In this document: one piece after another, positions 8,501 to 16,546 of the stretch | How positions within the stretch are numbered: position 1 is the stretch's first letter | How the letters are laid out: every line of letters starts with the position of its first letter | Source of the DNA: JALYZC01 sp963725645 | GTDB taxonomy: Bacteria; Actinomycetota; Thermoleophilia; Solirubrobacterales; Solirubrobacteraceae | Length of the DNA: 64,000 nt | Assembly (NCBI GenBank): GCA_963725645.1 | Contig: CAVRZD010000006.1 | Location: 992,001 to 1,056,000 of the forward strand | Direction: 5' to 3' | The notes under the pieces: generated by a model | Databases searched by the model: none | Told to the model about the DNA's origin: nothing | Seen by the model: the letters and a program-made list of their open reading frames with translations, nothing else | Made by a program: the position numbers and the translations under genes

Positions 8501-9328
8501 ATGCTCACCAGCTCGTTCACCGACCCGCTCGCGCCGTCGGATCCGCTCGCGCCGCATGCCGCCGGCCCGCGACGGCATCCCGGCCGGGTGATCGCCAACG
8601 TCCTCGCCGGCCTGCTCGCGCTCGGCATGCTCGTGCTGTTCGAGGCCGCGCTGGTCCACCTGCTCGAGACCGGGACGTGCGCGTCCGGCGGTCCATACGT
8701 GAGCCGGCGTGAGTGTCCGAGCGACACCGGGCTGTGGATCCTCCTCATGATGGGCGCGATCTTCGGGGGCCTGATCGCGTCGCTTGTGTTCGTCGCCACC
8801 GCGCGCGGCAAGGTCGGCTGGGGCTCGATCATGTTCGGGGCGTTCTTCACGGTCACCGCGGTGGTCGCCGGCTACACGGCGCTGTTCGACGACAAGGCGG
8901 TGTCGGCGCCGGGTGCGCAGCTCGGCGGGCTGATCGTCGCGGGCGTGTTCCTGCCGATGGGCCTGATCCCGCTGGTGCTCGGCGTCAAGGCCCTGCAGGT
9001 CTCGCGCCGCGAGGGCGGGCTGCTGTCCGCGGCCGGGCAGGCCGTCGAACGCCGGTTCTCGAGCCTCGGCGGCGGGGAACCCAAGCCACCGGGCGCGGTC
9101 CCCGATCTCGGCGGCTCACGGCCCAAGCCGCCGCCGCGTCCGGCTGCGCCGCGTCCGGCGGCGCCCACCGCGCCGCCGTCAACCTGGCAGATGCCGGTTC
9201 GGCCCGCGGCCACGCCCCAGGCCGACCCGCTCGACCAGCTGGCGAAGCTGGCCGAGCTGCGCAAGTCGGGCGTGCTCACCGAGGCCGAGTTCCAGGCGCA
9301 GAAGGCGAAGCTGCTCGGCGAAGTGTGA
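8501..9328 (+). CDS. SHOCT-domain membrane protein
   Basis: 275 residues with four hydrophobic segments (VIANVLAGLLALGMLVLFEA, LLMMGAIFGGLIASLVFVAT, MFGAFFTVTAVVAG, LGGLIVAGVFLPMGLIPLVLG), then a Pro/Ala-rich linker and a C-terminal SHOCT (short C-terminal) motif: LDQLAKLAELRKSGVLTEAEFQAQKAKLL. SHOCT modules are thought to mediate oligomerisation or ligand contact in many bacterial proteins; the role of this one is unknown. A good Shine-Dalgarno, CGGAGG at 8488-8493, stands 7 bases before ATG 8501, so unlike many neighbours it has a leadered mRNA. The 120 bases upstream hold no other feature that I can identify. Confidence 0.7.
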   Translation: MLTSSFTDPLAPSDPLAPHAAGPRRHPGRVIANVLAGLLALGMLVLFEAALVHLLETGTCASGGPYVSRRECPSDTGLWILLMMGAIFGGLIASLVFVATARGKVGWGSIMFGAFFTVTAVVAGYTALFDDKAVSAPGAQLGGLIVAGVFLPMGLIPLVLGVKALQVSRREGGLLSAAGQAVERRFSSLGGGEPKPPGAVPDLGGSRPKPPPRPAAPRPAAPTAPPSTWQMPVRPAATPQADPLDQLAKLAELRKSGVLTEAEFQAQKAKLLGEV

Positions 9329-9341
9329 GCGTGCGCCGGCG

Positions 9342-9347
9342 TATGCT
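9342..9347 (+). promoter_or_regulatory. Leaderless-type -10 box TATGCT
   Basis: TATGCT stands 6 bases before the GTG start of the cupin gene, with no ribosome-binding site between them. Confidence 0.55.
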
Positions 9348-9353
9348 GCGCCC

Positions 9354-9719
9354 GTGGAGGTCGCGCGCCTGAACGAGCTGGAGTCGTTCGTGACCAAGGA
9401 CGGCTCGACGATCCGCGAGCTCGCCGGCCCGGCGTGGACCGCGGTGCGCAACCAGAGCCTCGCCGAGGCCTCGGTCCCGCCCGGCGGCGAGACCGACGAG
9501 CACTACCACGTCGAGGCCGAGGAGCTGTACTACTTCGTGGCCGGTGCCGGGCGCATGCGCCTGGGGGAGGAGGAGCAGGACGTCGCCGCCGGCGACTGCG
9601 TCGTCATCCCCCCGGGTGTGAGGCACAAGCTGTGGAACCCGGGCGCTGCGCCGCTCGTGCTCCTGTGCTGCTGCGCGCCCGCGTACCACCACGACGACAC
9701 GGTGATGACCGGGGGCTGA
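9354..9719 (+). CDS. Cupin-domain protein
   Basis: A 121-residue single cupin. Motif 1 is readable as GGETDEHYHVEAEELYYFVAG (His and Glu metal ligands) and motif 2 as GDCVVIPPGVRHKLWN. Single-domain cupins of this type bind a divalent metal and act as small dioxygenases, isomerases or sensors; nothing here fixes a substrate. Three consecutive cysteines (LLCCCAP) near the C-terminus are unusual. Start GTG 9354 is supported by the TATGCT box 6 bases upstream. The next gene (VOC) follows on the same strand and may be co-transcribed. Confidence 0.75.
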   Translation: MEVARLNELESFVTKDGSTIRELAGPAWTAVRNQSLAEASVPPGGETDEHYHVEAEELYYFVAGAGRMRLGEEEQDVAAGDCVVIPPGVRHKLWNPGAAPLVLLCCCAPAYHHDDTVMTGG

Positions 9720-9792
9720 CGTCCCCGCTCCGGCCATCGCCGAGCTGGTCCTCGCCGCCGAGCCCGACGCGTGGGCGGCGGCCGGCTTCGCG

Positions 9793-10365
9793 GTGGAGGA
9801 CGGCGCGGCGCGGGCCGGGACGGTCCGCGTGCGGCTGGCGGGCGCGGGGGCCGGCCGCGGGATCGTGTCGTGGTCGCTGCGCGACACGCCCACGACCGAC
9901 CTCGACGGCCTCCCCACGACCGCGTCGGACGCCGCGCCGGCCGAGCCCGGCGTGCACCCGAACGGCGCCGAGCGCATCGACCACGTCGTGGTCGTCACGC
10001 CGGACCTGGAGCGCACGACGGCGGCGCTCGCCGCCGTGGGGATCGATCGCCGCCGCGTCCGCGAGGTGCCGATGGGCGAGGGACGCACCCTGCACCAGGG
10101 CTTCTTTCGCCTCGGCGAGGTCATCCTCGAGGTCGTCGACGGGATGCCGCTCGACCCCTCCGCGGAGCCCGAGCCGGGAGATCCCGCCGCCTTCTGGGGC
10201 CTCGTGTTCGTCGTCGCCGACCTCGACGCCAGCGCCGCGCTGCTCGGCGACCGCATCGGCGCGCCGCGCGACGCCGTTCAGGCGGGCCAGCGGATCGCCA
10301 CCTTCCGCCGCGAGGCCGGCCTCGGCCTTCCGGTGGCGCTGATCGGAGTCGCCGACCGCGCCTAG
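9793..10365 (+). CDS. VOC-superfamily (glyoxalase/dioxygenase fold) protein
   Basis: 190 residues, with the VOC repeat clearest from RIDHVVVVTPDLERTTAALA and ending PVALIGVADRA. VOC proteins use paired beta-alpha-beta-beta-beta modules to bind metal; the metal ligands cannot be assigned here. The start is uncertain: in-frame sequence from 9709 (reading AELVLAAEPDAWAAAGF) looks like the missing first strand and helix but has no ATG, GTG or TTG, so GTG 9793 is the first usual start. Its TAG stop overlaps the stop of the convergent SDR gene in the palindrome CTAG. Confidence 0.65.
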   Translation: MEDGAARAGTVRVRLAGAGAGRGIVSWSLRDTPTTDLDGLPTTASDAAPAEPGVHPNGAERIDHVVVVTPDLERTTAALAAVGIDRRRVREVPMGEGRTLHQGFFRLGEVILEVVDGMPLDPSAEPEPGDPAAFWGLVFVVADLDASAALLGDRIGAPRDAVQAGQRIATFRREAGLGLPVALIGVADRA

Positions 10366-11267
10366 CGTTCCGCCGCGTCCGCCTCGGACACGGCCGCGCC
10401 GCCGGCGCCCACCGGGCGTGTTGCGGCCTCGCCCTGCTCGCGCAGCTCCGCCTCGTACATCCGGTCGAGCTCCGCGCCCCACTTCCGCGCGTCGCGCTCC
10501 GCGATCTGGTCGAGCACGCCGCGGGCGAGGAGGGCGCCGCGCACCCACCCGGGCACCGCCACCCGCTTGGAGCGCCGCTCGAGCCCCCGCGCCAGCGCCT
10601 CGGCGGCGATCTCGACCGGGTAGGCCTTGTTGAAGGGCGAGCGCAGCTGTGAGCGGAAGAACGCGAAGGCCGGGTGCTCGTCGGCGCCGGACACGAGGTC
10701 CGTGGACAGCCAGGGGAAGTAGGCCACTCCGACGTCGACGCCGAGGTGGTGGACCTCCTGGCGCAGCGCGTTGTTGAAGCCCTCGACGCCGGCCTTGCTC
10801 GCCGCATAGGAGGCCATGCCGGGCGGATGGGCGGCGGCGGCGATGGACGCCACGGTGAGCGAGTACCCGCGGGACTCGATCAGCGCGGGAAGGCAGGCGC
10901 GCACCGTTCGATAGGCCCCGACCAGGTTGACCTCGACCACCTTCTCGAACGCCCCGGGCGGGAGCGAGCGGACCATGCCGCCGACGGCGATCCCGGCGTT
11001 GGCGAGCAGAGCGTCGAGGCCGCCGAAACGCTCGATCGTGCCGGCCACGGCGGCGTCGAGCGCGTCGGAGTCGGTGATGTCGGCCTCGAACCAGGCGGCC
11101 TCGGGCCCGCACGCGGCGGCGACGCGTTCGAGCTCCTCGGGTTCGAGCCCGACCAGGGAGAGCCGCGCCCCGCGCTCGGCCGCGAGCCGCGCGGTCGCGG
11201 CGCCGATGCCGCGCGCGGCGCCGGTGATGAGCACGGTCCTGTCGGCGAGCGATCCGGCCCTGGCCAT
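10362..11267 (-). CDS. SDR-family NAD(P)-dependent oxidoreductase
   Basis: 301 residues. Classical short-chain dehydrogenase features: cofactor motif TGAARGIGAATA (~residue 15), NAG motif in LLANAGIAVGG, and catalytic YAASKAG with an upstream Ser in TVASIAAAAHPPG. The segment after residue ~230 is a longer, charged C-terminal extension (ERRSKRVAVPGWVRG onward) seen in SDRs acting on lipids or steroids. It is divergent from the enoyl-CoA hydratase gene across 35 bases that hold two back-to-back -10 boxes, hinting at joint lipid or acyl-CoA metabolism (inference). Confidence 0.85.
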   Translation of the reverse strand: MARAGSLADRTVLITGAARGIGAATARLAAERGARLSLVGLEPEELERVAAACGPEAAWFEADITDSDALDAAVAGTIERFGGLDALLANAGIAVGGMVRSLPPGAFEKVVEVNLVGAYRTVRACLPALIESRGYSLTVASIAAAAHPPGMASYAASKAGVEGFNNALRQEVHHLGVDVGVAYFPWLSTDLVSGADEHPAFAFFRSQLRSPFNKAYPVEIAAEALARGLERRSKRVAVPGWVRGALLARGVLDQIAERDARKWGAELDRMYEAELREQGEAATRPVGAGGAAVSEADAAER

Positions 11268-11274
11268 GACTGCG

Positions 11275-11280
11275 ACCCTA
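11275..11280 (-). promoter_or_regulatory. Leaderless-type -10 box TAGGGT (minus strand)
   Basis: Minus-strand TAGGGT stands 7 bases before the ATG of the SDR gene at 11267. Confidence 0.55.
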
Positions 11281-11290
11281 CCGCCCCGGA

Positions 11291-11296
11291 TACGCT
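11291..11296 (+). promoter_or_regulatory. Leaderless-type -10 box TACGCT
   Basis: TACGCT stands 6 bases before the ATG of the enoyl-CoA hydratase gene and only 10 bases from the opposing box of the SDR gene. Confidence 0.55.
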
Positions 11297-11302
11297 CCCG
11301 CC

Positions 11303-12058
11303 ATGCCCGGCCACGTCACCGTCGAGGCGCGGGGGGAGATCGCGCTCGTGCGCATCGACCGCCCACCCGCGAACGCGATGGACCGCGAGCTCCTCGCGAA
11401 CGCCGTGGCGACCTGCGACCAGCTCGCCGCCGAGCAGCCCGCCGCGGTCGTGCTCACCGGCCGTGAGGGCTTCTTCTCGGCCGGCGCCGACCTCAAGCTC
11501 GCGCCGACGCTCGACGCCGAGGCGCAGGCGGCGATGGTGGACGGGATCAACCGCATGGCGGCCGGCTGGTACGGCTTCCCGCGGCCGGTCGTGTGCGCCG
11601 TCAACGGCCACGCGATCGCGGGCGGCATGGTCCTCGCCCTGTGCGGCGACCGCCGCGTGGCCGGGCCCGGCGGCCGCTTCGGGCTGACCGAGGTCCGCGC
11701 CGGGATCCCCTACCCCGTGGTCGCGATCGCGGTCGTCCGCGCCGAGCTCAGCCCGCCCGCAGCCCGCGAGCTCGTGCTTCGCGGCGAGCTGATGGACGCG
11801 CGCGCCGCGCAGGAGCGCGGGCTGCTCGACGAGGTGGTCGAGCAGGACGCGGTGCTGGACCGCGCGCTCGAGATGGCCGAGGAGCTCGCGGCGCTGCCGG
11901 CGCAGACCTACGCCTACGTCAAGGCCCAGCTGCGCGCGCCCGTGATCGCCGAGGCCCGTCGCGTCCTGGACGGCGGGTCGGATCCGCTGGCGGGAGCGTG
12001 GGTCGACGGCGAGACCGCCGGGGCGTCGGCCGCCGTCCTGCGCGGCGAGGGTGATTGA
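11303..12058 (+). CDS. Enoyl-CoA hydratase/isomerase (crotonase) family protein
   Basis: 251 residues, the usual length for a single crotonase domain. The oxyanion-hole segments are visible as FFSAGADLKL (residues ~54-63) and VNGHAIAGGMVLALCGDRRVA (~95-115), followed by FGLTEVRAGIPYP. The acidic residue expected for water activation is plausibly the Glu in LTEVRAG, but crotonases vary in substrate, so hydratase versus isomerase cannot be told. ATG 11303 has a TACGCT box 6 bases upstream. The ABC transporter genes follow on the same strand with their own promoter-like box. Confidence 0.85.
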   Translation: MPGHVTVEARGEIALVRIDRPPANAMDRELLANAVATCDQLAAEQPAAVVLTGREGFFSAGADLKLAPTLDAEAQAAMVDGINRMAAGWYGFPRPVVCAVNGHAIAGGMVLALCGDRRVAGPGGRFGLTEVRAGIPYPVVAIAVVRAELSPPAARELVLRGELMDARAAQERGLLDEVVEQDAVLDRALEMAEELAALPAQTYAYVKAQLRAPVIAEARRVLDGGSDPLAGAWVDGETAGASAAVLRGEGD

Positions 12059-12073
12059 CGCCGAGGCCGCGGG

Positions 12074-12079
12074 TAGGGT
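12074..12079 (+). promoter_or_regulatory. Leaderless-type -10 box TAGGGT
   Basis: TAGGGT stands 7 bases before ATG 12087 of the ABC ATPase gene and helps choose that start over the upstream one at 12051. Confidence 0.55.
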
Positions 12080-12086
12080 GCGCGCC

Positions 12087-13037
12087 ATGGCAGCTGGCTC
12101 AGCGTCCGATCTGGCGATCCACGTTCGCGACCTGCACAAGTCCTACGGGGACCAGGAGGCCGTGCGCGGCATCGACCTCGACATCGCCGTCGGCGAGATC
12201 TTCGGCTTCCTCGGGCCGAACGGCGCCGGCAAGTCGACCACGATCGAGATCCTGGAGGGCTACCGGAAGCGCACGCGGGGCGAGGCGTGGGTCCTCGGAA
12301 CCGACCCGGGCAATCCGACGCGGCCCTGGCGCGAGCGGATCGGGCTCGTGCTGCAGGACTCCCAGCTCGAGCCGACACTGACCGTGCGCGAGACGGTGAC
12401 GATGTTCTCGGACTTCTACCCGAAGCCGCGCCCGGTGGAGGAGACGATCGAGCTCGTCGGCCTCAGGGAGAAGATCGACGCCCGCGTCGGGACACTGTCC
12501 GGCGGCCAGCGCCGCCGCGCCGACGTCGCGGTCGCGATCGTCGGCGACCCCGACCTGGTCTTCCTCGACGAGCCCACGACCGGCTTCGACCCGTCGGCGC
12601 GCCGCGAGGCGTGGAACATGATCGAGGGGCTCAAGAGCCTGGGCAAGACGGTCTTCCTCACGACGCACTACATGGACGAGGCCCAGCACCTGGCCGACCG
12701 CGTCGCGATCCTCGCCGCCGGCAAGATCGTCGCGCGCGGGCGCCCCGGCGAGCTCGGCTCCGCCGCCGAGCAGGCGACCGTGATCCGCTTCCGCGTCCCC
12801 GAGGGCGTCGGCGTCGAGCAGCTGCGCTCGGCCGCACAGGTGCCGGTCGAGGTCGCGGGCAGCGAGGCGTCCGTCCAGACCGGGGACCCGCAGGCGGCGC
12901 TCTACGGACTGCTGAGCTGGGCCGAGCGCGAGGGCCGCAAGCTCGAGGCGCTCGAGGTGCAGCGCCCGAGTCTCGAGGACGTGTTCCTCCAGCTCACCGG
13001 CGGCCAGAGGACCACCACCGAGGAGGCGGCGGCATGA
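12087..13037 (+). CDS. ABC transporter ATP-binding protein (ABC-2 type exporter)
   Basis: 316 residues. Walker A GPNGAGKST at residues 43-51, signature LSGGQRRR, Walker B VFLDEPTTGFD and switch-His TTHYMDE are all intact. The C-terminal ~90 residues (VIRFRVPEGVGVEQL to EDVFLQLTGG) are the usual DrrA-like regulatory tail. It powers the permease encoded immediately downstream (ATGA overlap). Such pairs export drugs, lipids or polymers; the cargo is not evident. ATG 12087 is preferred because the upstream in-frame residues overlap the previous gene and a TAGGGT box sits 7 bases ahead. Confidence 0.92.
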   Translation: MAAGSASDLAIHVRDLHKSYGDQEAVRGIDLDIAVGEIFGFLGPNGAGKSTTIEILEGYRKRTRGEAWVLGTDPGNPTRPWRERIGLVLQDSQLEPTLTVRETVTMFSDFYPKPRPVEETIELVGLREKIDARVGTLSGGQRRRADVAVAIVGDPDLVFLDEPTTGFDPSARREAWNMIEGLKSLGKTVFLTTHYMDEAQHLADRVAILAAGKIVARGRPGELGSAAEQATVIRFRVPEGVGVEQLRSAAQVPVEVAGSEASVQTGDPQAALYGLLSWAEREGRKLEALEVQRPSLEDVFLQLTGGQRTTTEEAAA

Positions 13038-13816
13038 GCGACGTGGCGCTCGTCATCAAGCAGACCGGCTACTCGCTGAAGAGCATCAGCCGCAACCCGA
13101 GAGCGCTCGTCTTCACGGTCGTCTTCCCGATCGTGATGCTGCTGCTGTTCGCGTCGATCTTCACCAAGGGCGGCGACGCCCGGACCAACTTCCAGGGCAC
13201 GCAGATCGACACCGACGCCTACTTCACGGCCGGCATCATGGCCTACGCGATCGCGATGGCCTGCTTCAGCTCGCTGGCCATCAGCCTCACGACCGAGCGC
13301 GAGAGCGGCCAGCTCAAGCGCTTCCGCGGGACGCCGGTGCCCGCCTGGACGTTCATCGCCGCGCGCGTCTGCCGCTCGATCGTGCTCGTGGTCGTGATGA
13401 TCGTGGCGCTGCTCGCGATCGCGCGGCTGGTCTTCGACGTCACGCTGTCCTCGGAGGGGATTGCGGAGGTGGCCGTCTACACCGTGCTCGGCACCGCCGC
13501 GATGTGCGCGCTCGGCGTCGCCCTGACCACGATCACCACCACGCCGGACTCGGCGGCGACGATCGCGCCCTTCTCGACCGTCCTGCTGGCCTTCATCTCG
13601 GGCGTGTTCATCCCGACCGACCAGCTCCCGGACTCGCTCGTGCAGATCGGGAAGATCTTCCCGCTCGCCCACCTCGCCTCCGGCTTCCAGGCCGCGTTCG
13701 GCGAGGGCGCGGTCCACCTGTCGGGCGAGAACGTCGCCGTGATCGCCGTCTGGGGCGCGGCCGGGATCATCGTGGCCGCCCGGACGTTCCGCTGGGAGCC
13801 GCACGCGGCGGCCTGA
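13034..13816 (+). CDS. ABC-2 type transporter permease
   Basis: 260 residues with six hydrophobic stretches, beginning after a short cytoplasmic lead (VIKQTGYSLKSISRNPRALV) typical of ABC-2 permeases. The loop ISLTTERESGQLKRFRGTPV carries the conserved E-R-E-x-G-x-L-(K/E)-R element next to the coupling helix. Translation starts at ATG 13034 within the ATGA that ends the ATPase gene, so the two are coupled. It converges on the MmgE/PrpD gene with no spacer. Confidence 0.9.
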   Translation: MSDVALVIKQTGYSLKSISRNPRALVFTVVFPIVMLLLFASIFTKGGDARTNFQGTQIDTDAYFTAGIMAYAIAMACFSSLAISLTTERESGQLKRFRGTPVPAWTFIAARVCRSIVLVVVMIVALLAIARLVFDVTLSSEGIAEVAVYTVLGTAAMCALGVALTTITTTPDSAATIAPFSTVLLAFISGVFIPTDQLPDSLVQIGKIFPLAHLASGFQAAFGEGAVHLSGENVAVIAVWGAAGIIVAARTFRWEPHAAA

Positions 13817-14971
13817 CTAGAGCCCGGCCGCCGCGAGCACGTCGGCGGCCGGCCGGGCCGGGTCGTCGAGCACCCCGTCGAGGCGCGTCCCGGCAAGGCC
13901 GTCGACCTTGGCGGCGAGCTGGGCGGCGTCCATCGGGCGCTCGGGCGATCCGAGCGCGGCGGTGACGCGAGCGGTCTCGCGGCCGTCGAGCAGCAGCACC
14001 GCCTCGGACTCCGCCAGCGTCGAATCGGTTCGCGTGCGCACGCGCGCGCGCGCGAGCGCGCGCGCGGCCGGTTCGAGCGCCGCGAACGTGTCCACCGTCG
14101 GCGGCCCGTGCAGCAGCGTGAAGGCGACCGTGTAGGGGATCGAGAACTTGGCCTGCAGCGGCGTCTCGGCGTCGTCGTACGGCGCGGCCTGGCGCGACAC
14201 CGGGTGCACCACCGCCTCGACCTCGCCGGCGGCGGCCCCGTCCGCGCGCGCCCGGTCGGCGGCCTCGATCGCGCCGTGCGTCTGCAGACAGCAGGGGTAC
14301 GCCTTGATCCAGTTCTCCGCGACAGCCGGCGCCGCCGCGGCGTCCGGCTCGGCGTAGGCGCCGCCGAAGGCCTCGGCCAGGCCGGCGGGGCCGTCCGCCA
14401 CGCGCTCCAGCGGCGCCCGCGCGCCCGCCTCCGCCAAACGGGCCGCCTGCACGCCGGCCGCCGACGCCATCCCCACGGCAAGCGCCTTGCCGTCGCTGCC
14501 GAAGGCGGCCCGCATGCCACCCGCGCGCAGCAGCGCGAGCGCACGGGCGCTCCGCTCGGCGTCGGCGTCCAGCTCGAGCAGCCGTGCCGCGGCGACGGCA
14601 GCGCCGAGCGAGCCGCACACCGCGGTGGGATGCCAGCCGCGGTCGTAGAGGGCGGGGTGGTTGGCGGCGGCGAGTGCGCCCATCGCCTCGAACCCGGCCG
14701 CGTGGGCGTCCAGCGCGTCGCCGAGCGAGCGTTCGAGCGCGGCGGCGAGCACGAGCGCCGCGGGCGCGGTGGGCGCGCTGAGGTGCGCGAGCCCCGGGAG
14801 GTAGGTGTCGTCGAAGTCGAGCACGTGGCCGGCCGTCGCCGCGTGGGCGACGCGGTCGAGCAGCCCGTCCCCGGCGGCTCGGGCGGCGCGCGCGGCGGGC
14901 TCGTCGGCGCCGCGAGCGGCGCACGCCAGCCAGTCGAGCAGGGCGATGCGGTGGGATCCGCTCAGATCCAC
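13817..14971 (-). CDS. MmgE/PrpD family protein
   Basis: 384 residues. The family covers 2-methylcitrate dehydratase and relatives. Family features seen: DWLACAARG near the N-terminus, HVLDFDDTYLPGLAHLSAPT, GWHPTAVCGSLGAAVAAARLL, and WIKAYPCCLQTHGAIEAA, then the small C-terminal domain. It is somewhat shorter than the usual ~450 residues at the N-terminus. GTG 14971 is the start; it overlaps the TGA of the upstream membrane protein gene by 10 bases. No propionate-cycle partners are nearby, so methylcitrate activity is not implied. Confidence 0.8.
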   Translation of the reverse strand: MDLSGSHRIALLDWLACAARGADEPAARAARAAGDGLLDRVAHAATAGHVLDFDDTYLPGLAHLSAPTAPAALVLAAALERSLGDALDAHAAGFEAMGALAAANHPALYDRGWHPTAVCGSLGAAVAAARLLELDADAERSARALALLRAGGMRAAFGSDGKALAVGMASAAGVQAARLAEAGARAPLERVADGPAGLAEAFGGAYAEPDAAAAPAVAENWIKAYPCCLQTHGAIEAADRARADGAAAGEVEAVVHPVSRQAAPYDDAETPLQAKFSIPYTVAFTLLHGPPTVDTFAALEPAARALARARVRTRTDSTLAESEAVLLLDGRETARVTAALGSPERPMDAAQLAAKVDGLAGTRLDGVLDDPARPAADVLAAAGL

Positions 14972-15604
14972 CCGAGCACCGGCCCGAACAGGATCAGCAG
15001 CGCCGCGTCGAACGCCGCCAGCGTCGCCACGACGCGCACCCGCCGCCGGTTGTCCGGCATGTCGTAGACCCAGGCCGCGACGAGGAAGAACGGCAGGTAG
15101 CCGATCAGCACGATCAGCGGGATGAAGGGGACGTTCCACCACCAGTAGGTCCAGTGGAACGTGCCCGTCTCGTGCAGCAGCAGCTCCACGCCGGTGCACA
15201 GCAACGAGAAGCCGAACGCGAGCACGAGACGGTTGGGGAGCCCGAGGATCCGCAGTCGCCGATCGGCCGGAAGCATCTTCACGAACACGACCCCGGCGAC
15301 GAGGAAGAGGAAGCTGATCTCGATCGTCAGCCCGATCAGGATCAGATAGCGCGGTGCTGCCGGTCACCGACCACACCGGCGCGCGGTCCGTGAAGTGCAG
15401 CACCAGCGCGTTGGCGACCTCGTTGATCCAGTCCATCAGCCAGAAGGCGATCCCGGCCAGCACGATGTCCCAGCGGCGGCGCTCGACCTCGACCGCGTAG
15501 ACGTAGAACACGTATGCGAGCAGCGCGACGACGTACCACTTGAACTGGGTCGGGTCGCGCAGGAGCCGCTGGGCCTGGCGCGTGGCGTCGGTGACGGCGA
15601 GCAA
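14962..15604 (-). CDS. Polytopic membrane protein of unknown function, one apparent frameshift
   Basis: About 213 residues after removing one base (an extra G on the gene strand near 15350-15353). The N-terminal frame reads VVALLAYVFYVYAVEVER and WDIVLAGIAFWLMDWINEVAN, then breaks after SVTGSTA. The second frame continues with LIGLTIEISFLFLVAGVVF, a WTYWWWNVPFIPLIVLIGYL segment and ends FGPVLGWI. Five or six membrane helices are likely. I do not recognise the family. The start is uncertain: TTG 15604 is used, since no ATG or GTG is near. It overlaps the PrpD gene by 10 bases. Confidence 0.6.
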
Positions 15605-15659
15605 GGCGGGGATGGGCGCGAGCCTATAGAGCGGCCGTCTCTGTGAGAGGGTCCGCGCC

Positions 15660-16463
15660 GTGCGCGTCGCGGTCGTCGGTCACGTCGAGTGGGTGCAGTT
15701 CGCGCGGGTGGCGCGCGTGCCCGCGCCAGGCGAGATCGCGCACGCCTCCGACAGCTGGGAGGCCGCCGGCGGCGGGGGCGCCGTCGCGGCCGTCGTCCTG
15801 GCGCGGCTCGTCGGGGCGGCCGCTTTCTTCACGGCGCTCGGCGACGACGAGGTCGGGCATCGCGCCGAGGCCGAGCTCGGCGCGCACGGCGTCGACGTCC
15901 ACGCGGCGTGGCGCGACGAGCCCCAGCGGCGCGGCTTCGTGTTCGTCGACGACGACCACGAGCGCACGATCACCGTGATGGGCCGGCGACTGGTCGCGCA
16001 CGCCGCCGACCCGCTGCCGTGGGACTCGCTCGGCGACGCCGACGCGGTCTACTTCACCGGCGGCGACTCCGGCGCGCTGCGCGCTGCGCGGGCGGCCCGG
16101 GTGCTCGTGGCCACGCCGCGCGCGCGGGAGGCGTTCGCCGGAGCGGACGTGGAGCTCGACGCGCTCGTCCGTAGCGGCGCCGACGCAGGCGAGGCATACG
16201 AGCCCGGTGACCTGGACCCGCCGCCGCGGCTCGTGGTCACGACGCGCGGCGCCGAGGGCGGCCACTACGAGGTGGCCGAGGGCCGGACCGGGACGTGGGC
16301 CGCAGCGCCCATGCCCGGGCCGCCGGTGGACAGCTACGGCGCCGGGGACAGCTTCGCGGCGGCCCTCTCGTATGCCCTTGGGCGAGGGCTCGACGTCGAC
16401 GCCGCGCTCGCCGACGCGGCACGCAGCGGGGCCGCCGCCCTCGCGAGCCGCGGACCGTACTGA
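15660..16463 (+). CDS. PfkB-family carbohydrate kinase
   Basis: 267 residues, ribokinase-like fold. The C-terminal PfkB signature is clear: VDSYGAGDSFAAALSYALG, with the anion hole GAGD and catalytic Asp. The N-terminal GHVEWVQFARVARVPAPGE and the Gly-rich GGGGAVAAVVLARL also fit. The family phosphorylates sugars or nucleosides with ATP; the substrate is not evident. Shorter than ribokinase (~300). Start GTG 15660 gives the usual first strand MRVAVVGHVEW. It is divergent from the membrane protein and followed by an exported propeller protein. Confidence 0.85.
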   Translation: MRVAVVGHVEWVQFARVARVPAPGEIAHASDSWEAAGGGGAVAAVVLARLVGAAAFFTALGDDEVGHRAEAELGAHGVDVHAAWRDEPQRRGFVFVDDDHERTITVMGRRLVAHAADPLPWDSLGDADAVYFTGGDSGALRAARAARVLVATPRAREAFAGADVELDALVRSGADAGEAYEPGDLDPPPRLVVTTRGAEGGHYEVAEGRTGTWAAAPMPGPPVDSYGAGDSFAAALSYALGRGLDVDAALADAARSGAAALASRGPY

Positions 16464-16546
16464 GCCACCTCGCGGCCCGGACGTACGTCTGAGCCACGAT
16501 TGCCGTTGGCGGCCGGGCGCGATAGCTTCCGGGGGAAGATCGTGCT

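Noticed and set aside
13817..15604. 595-residue fusion of the membrane protein and the MmgE/PrpD protein
   Set aside because: Produced by the extra base at ~15352; the membrane protein continues in the other frame and stops at 14962-14964.
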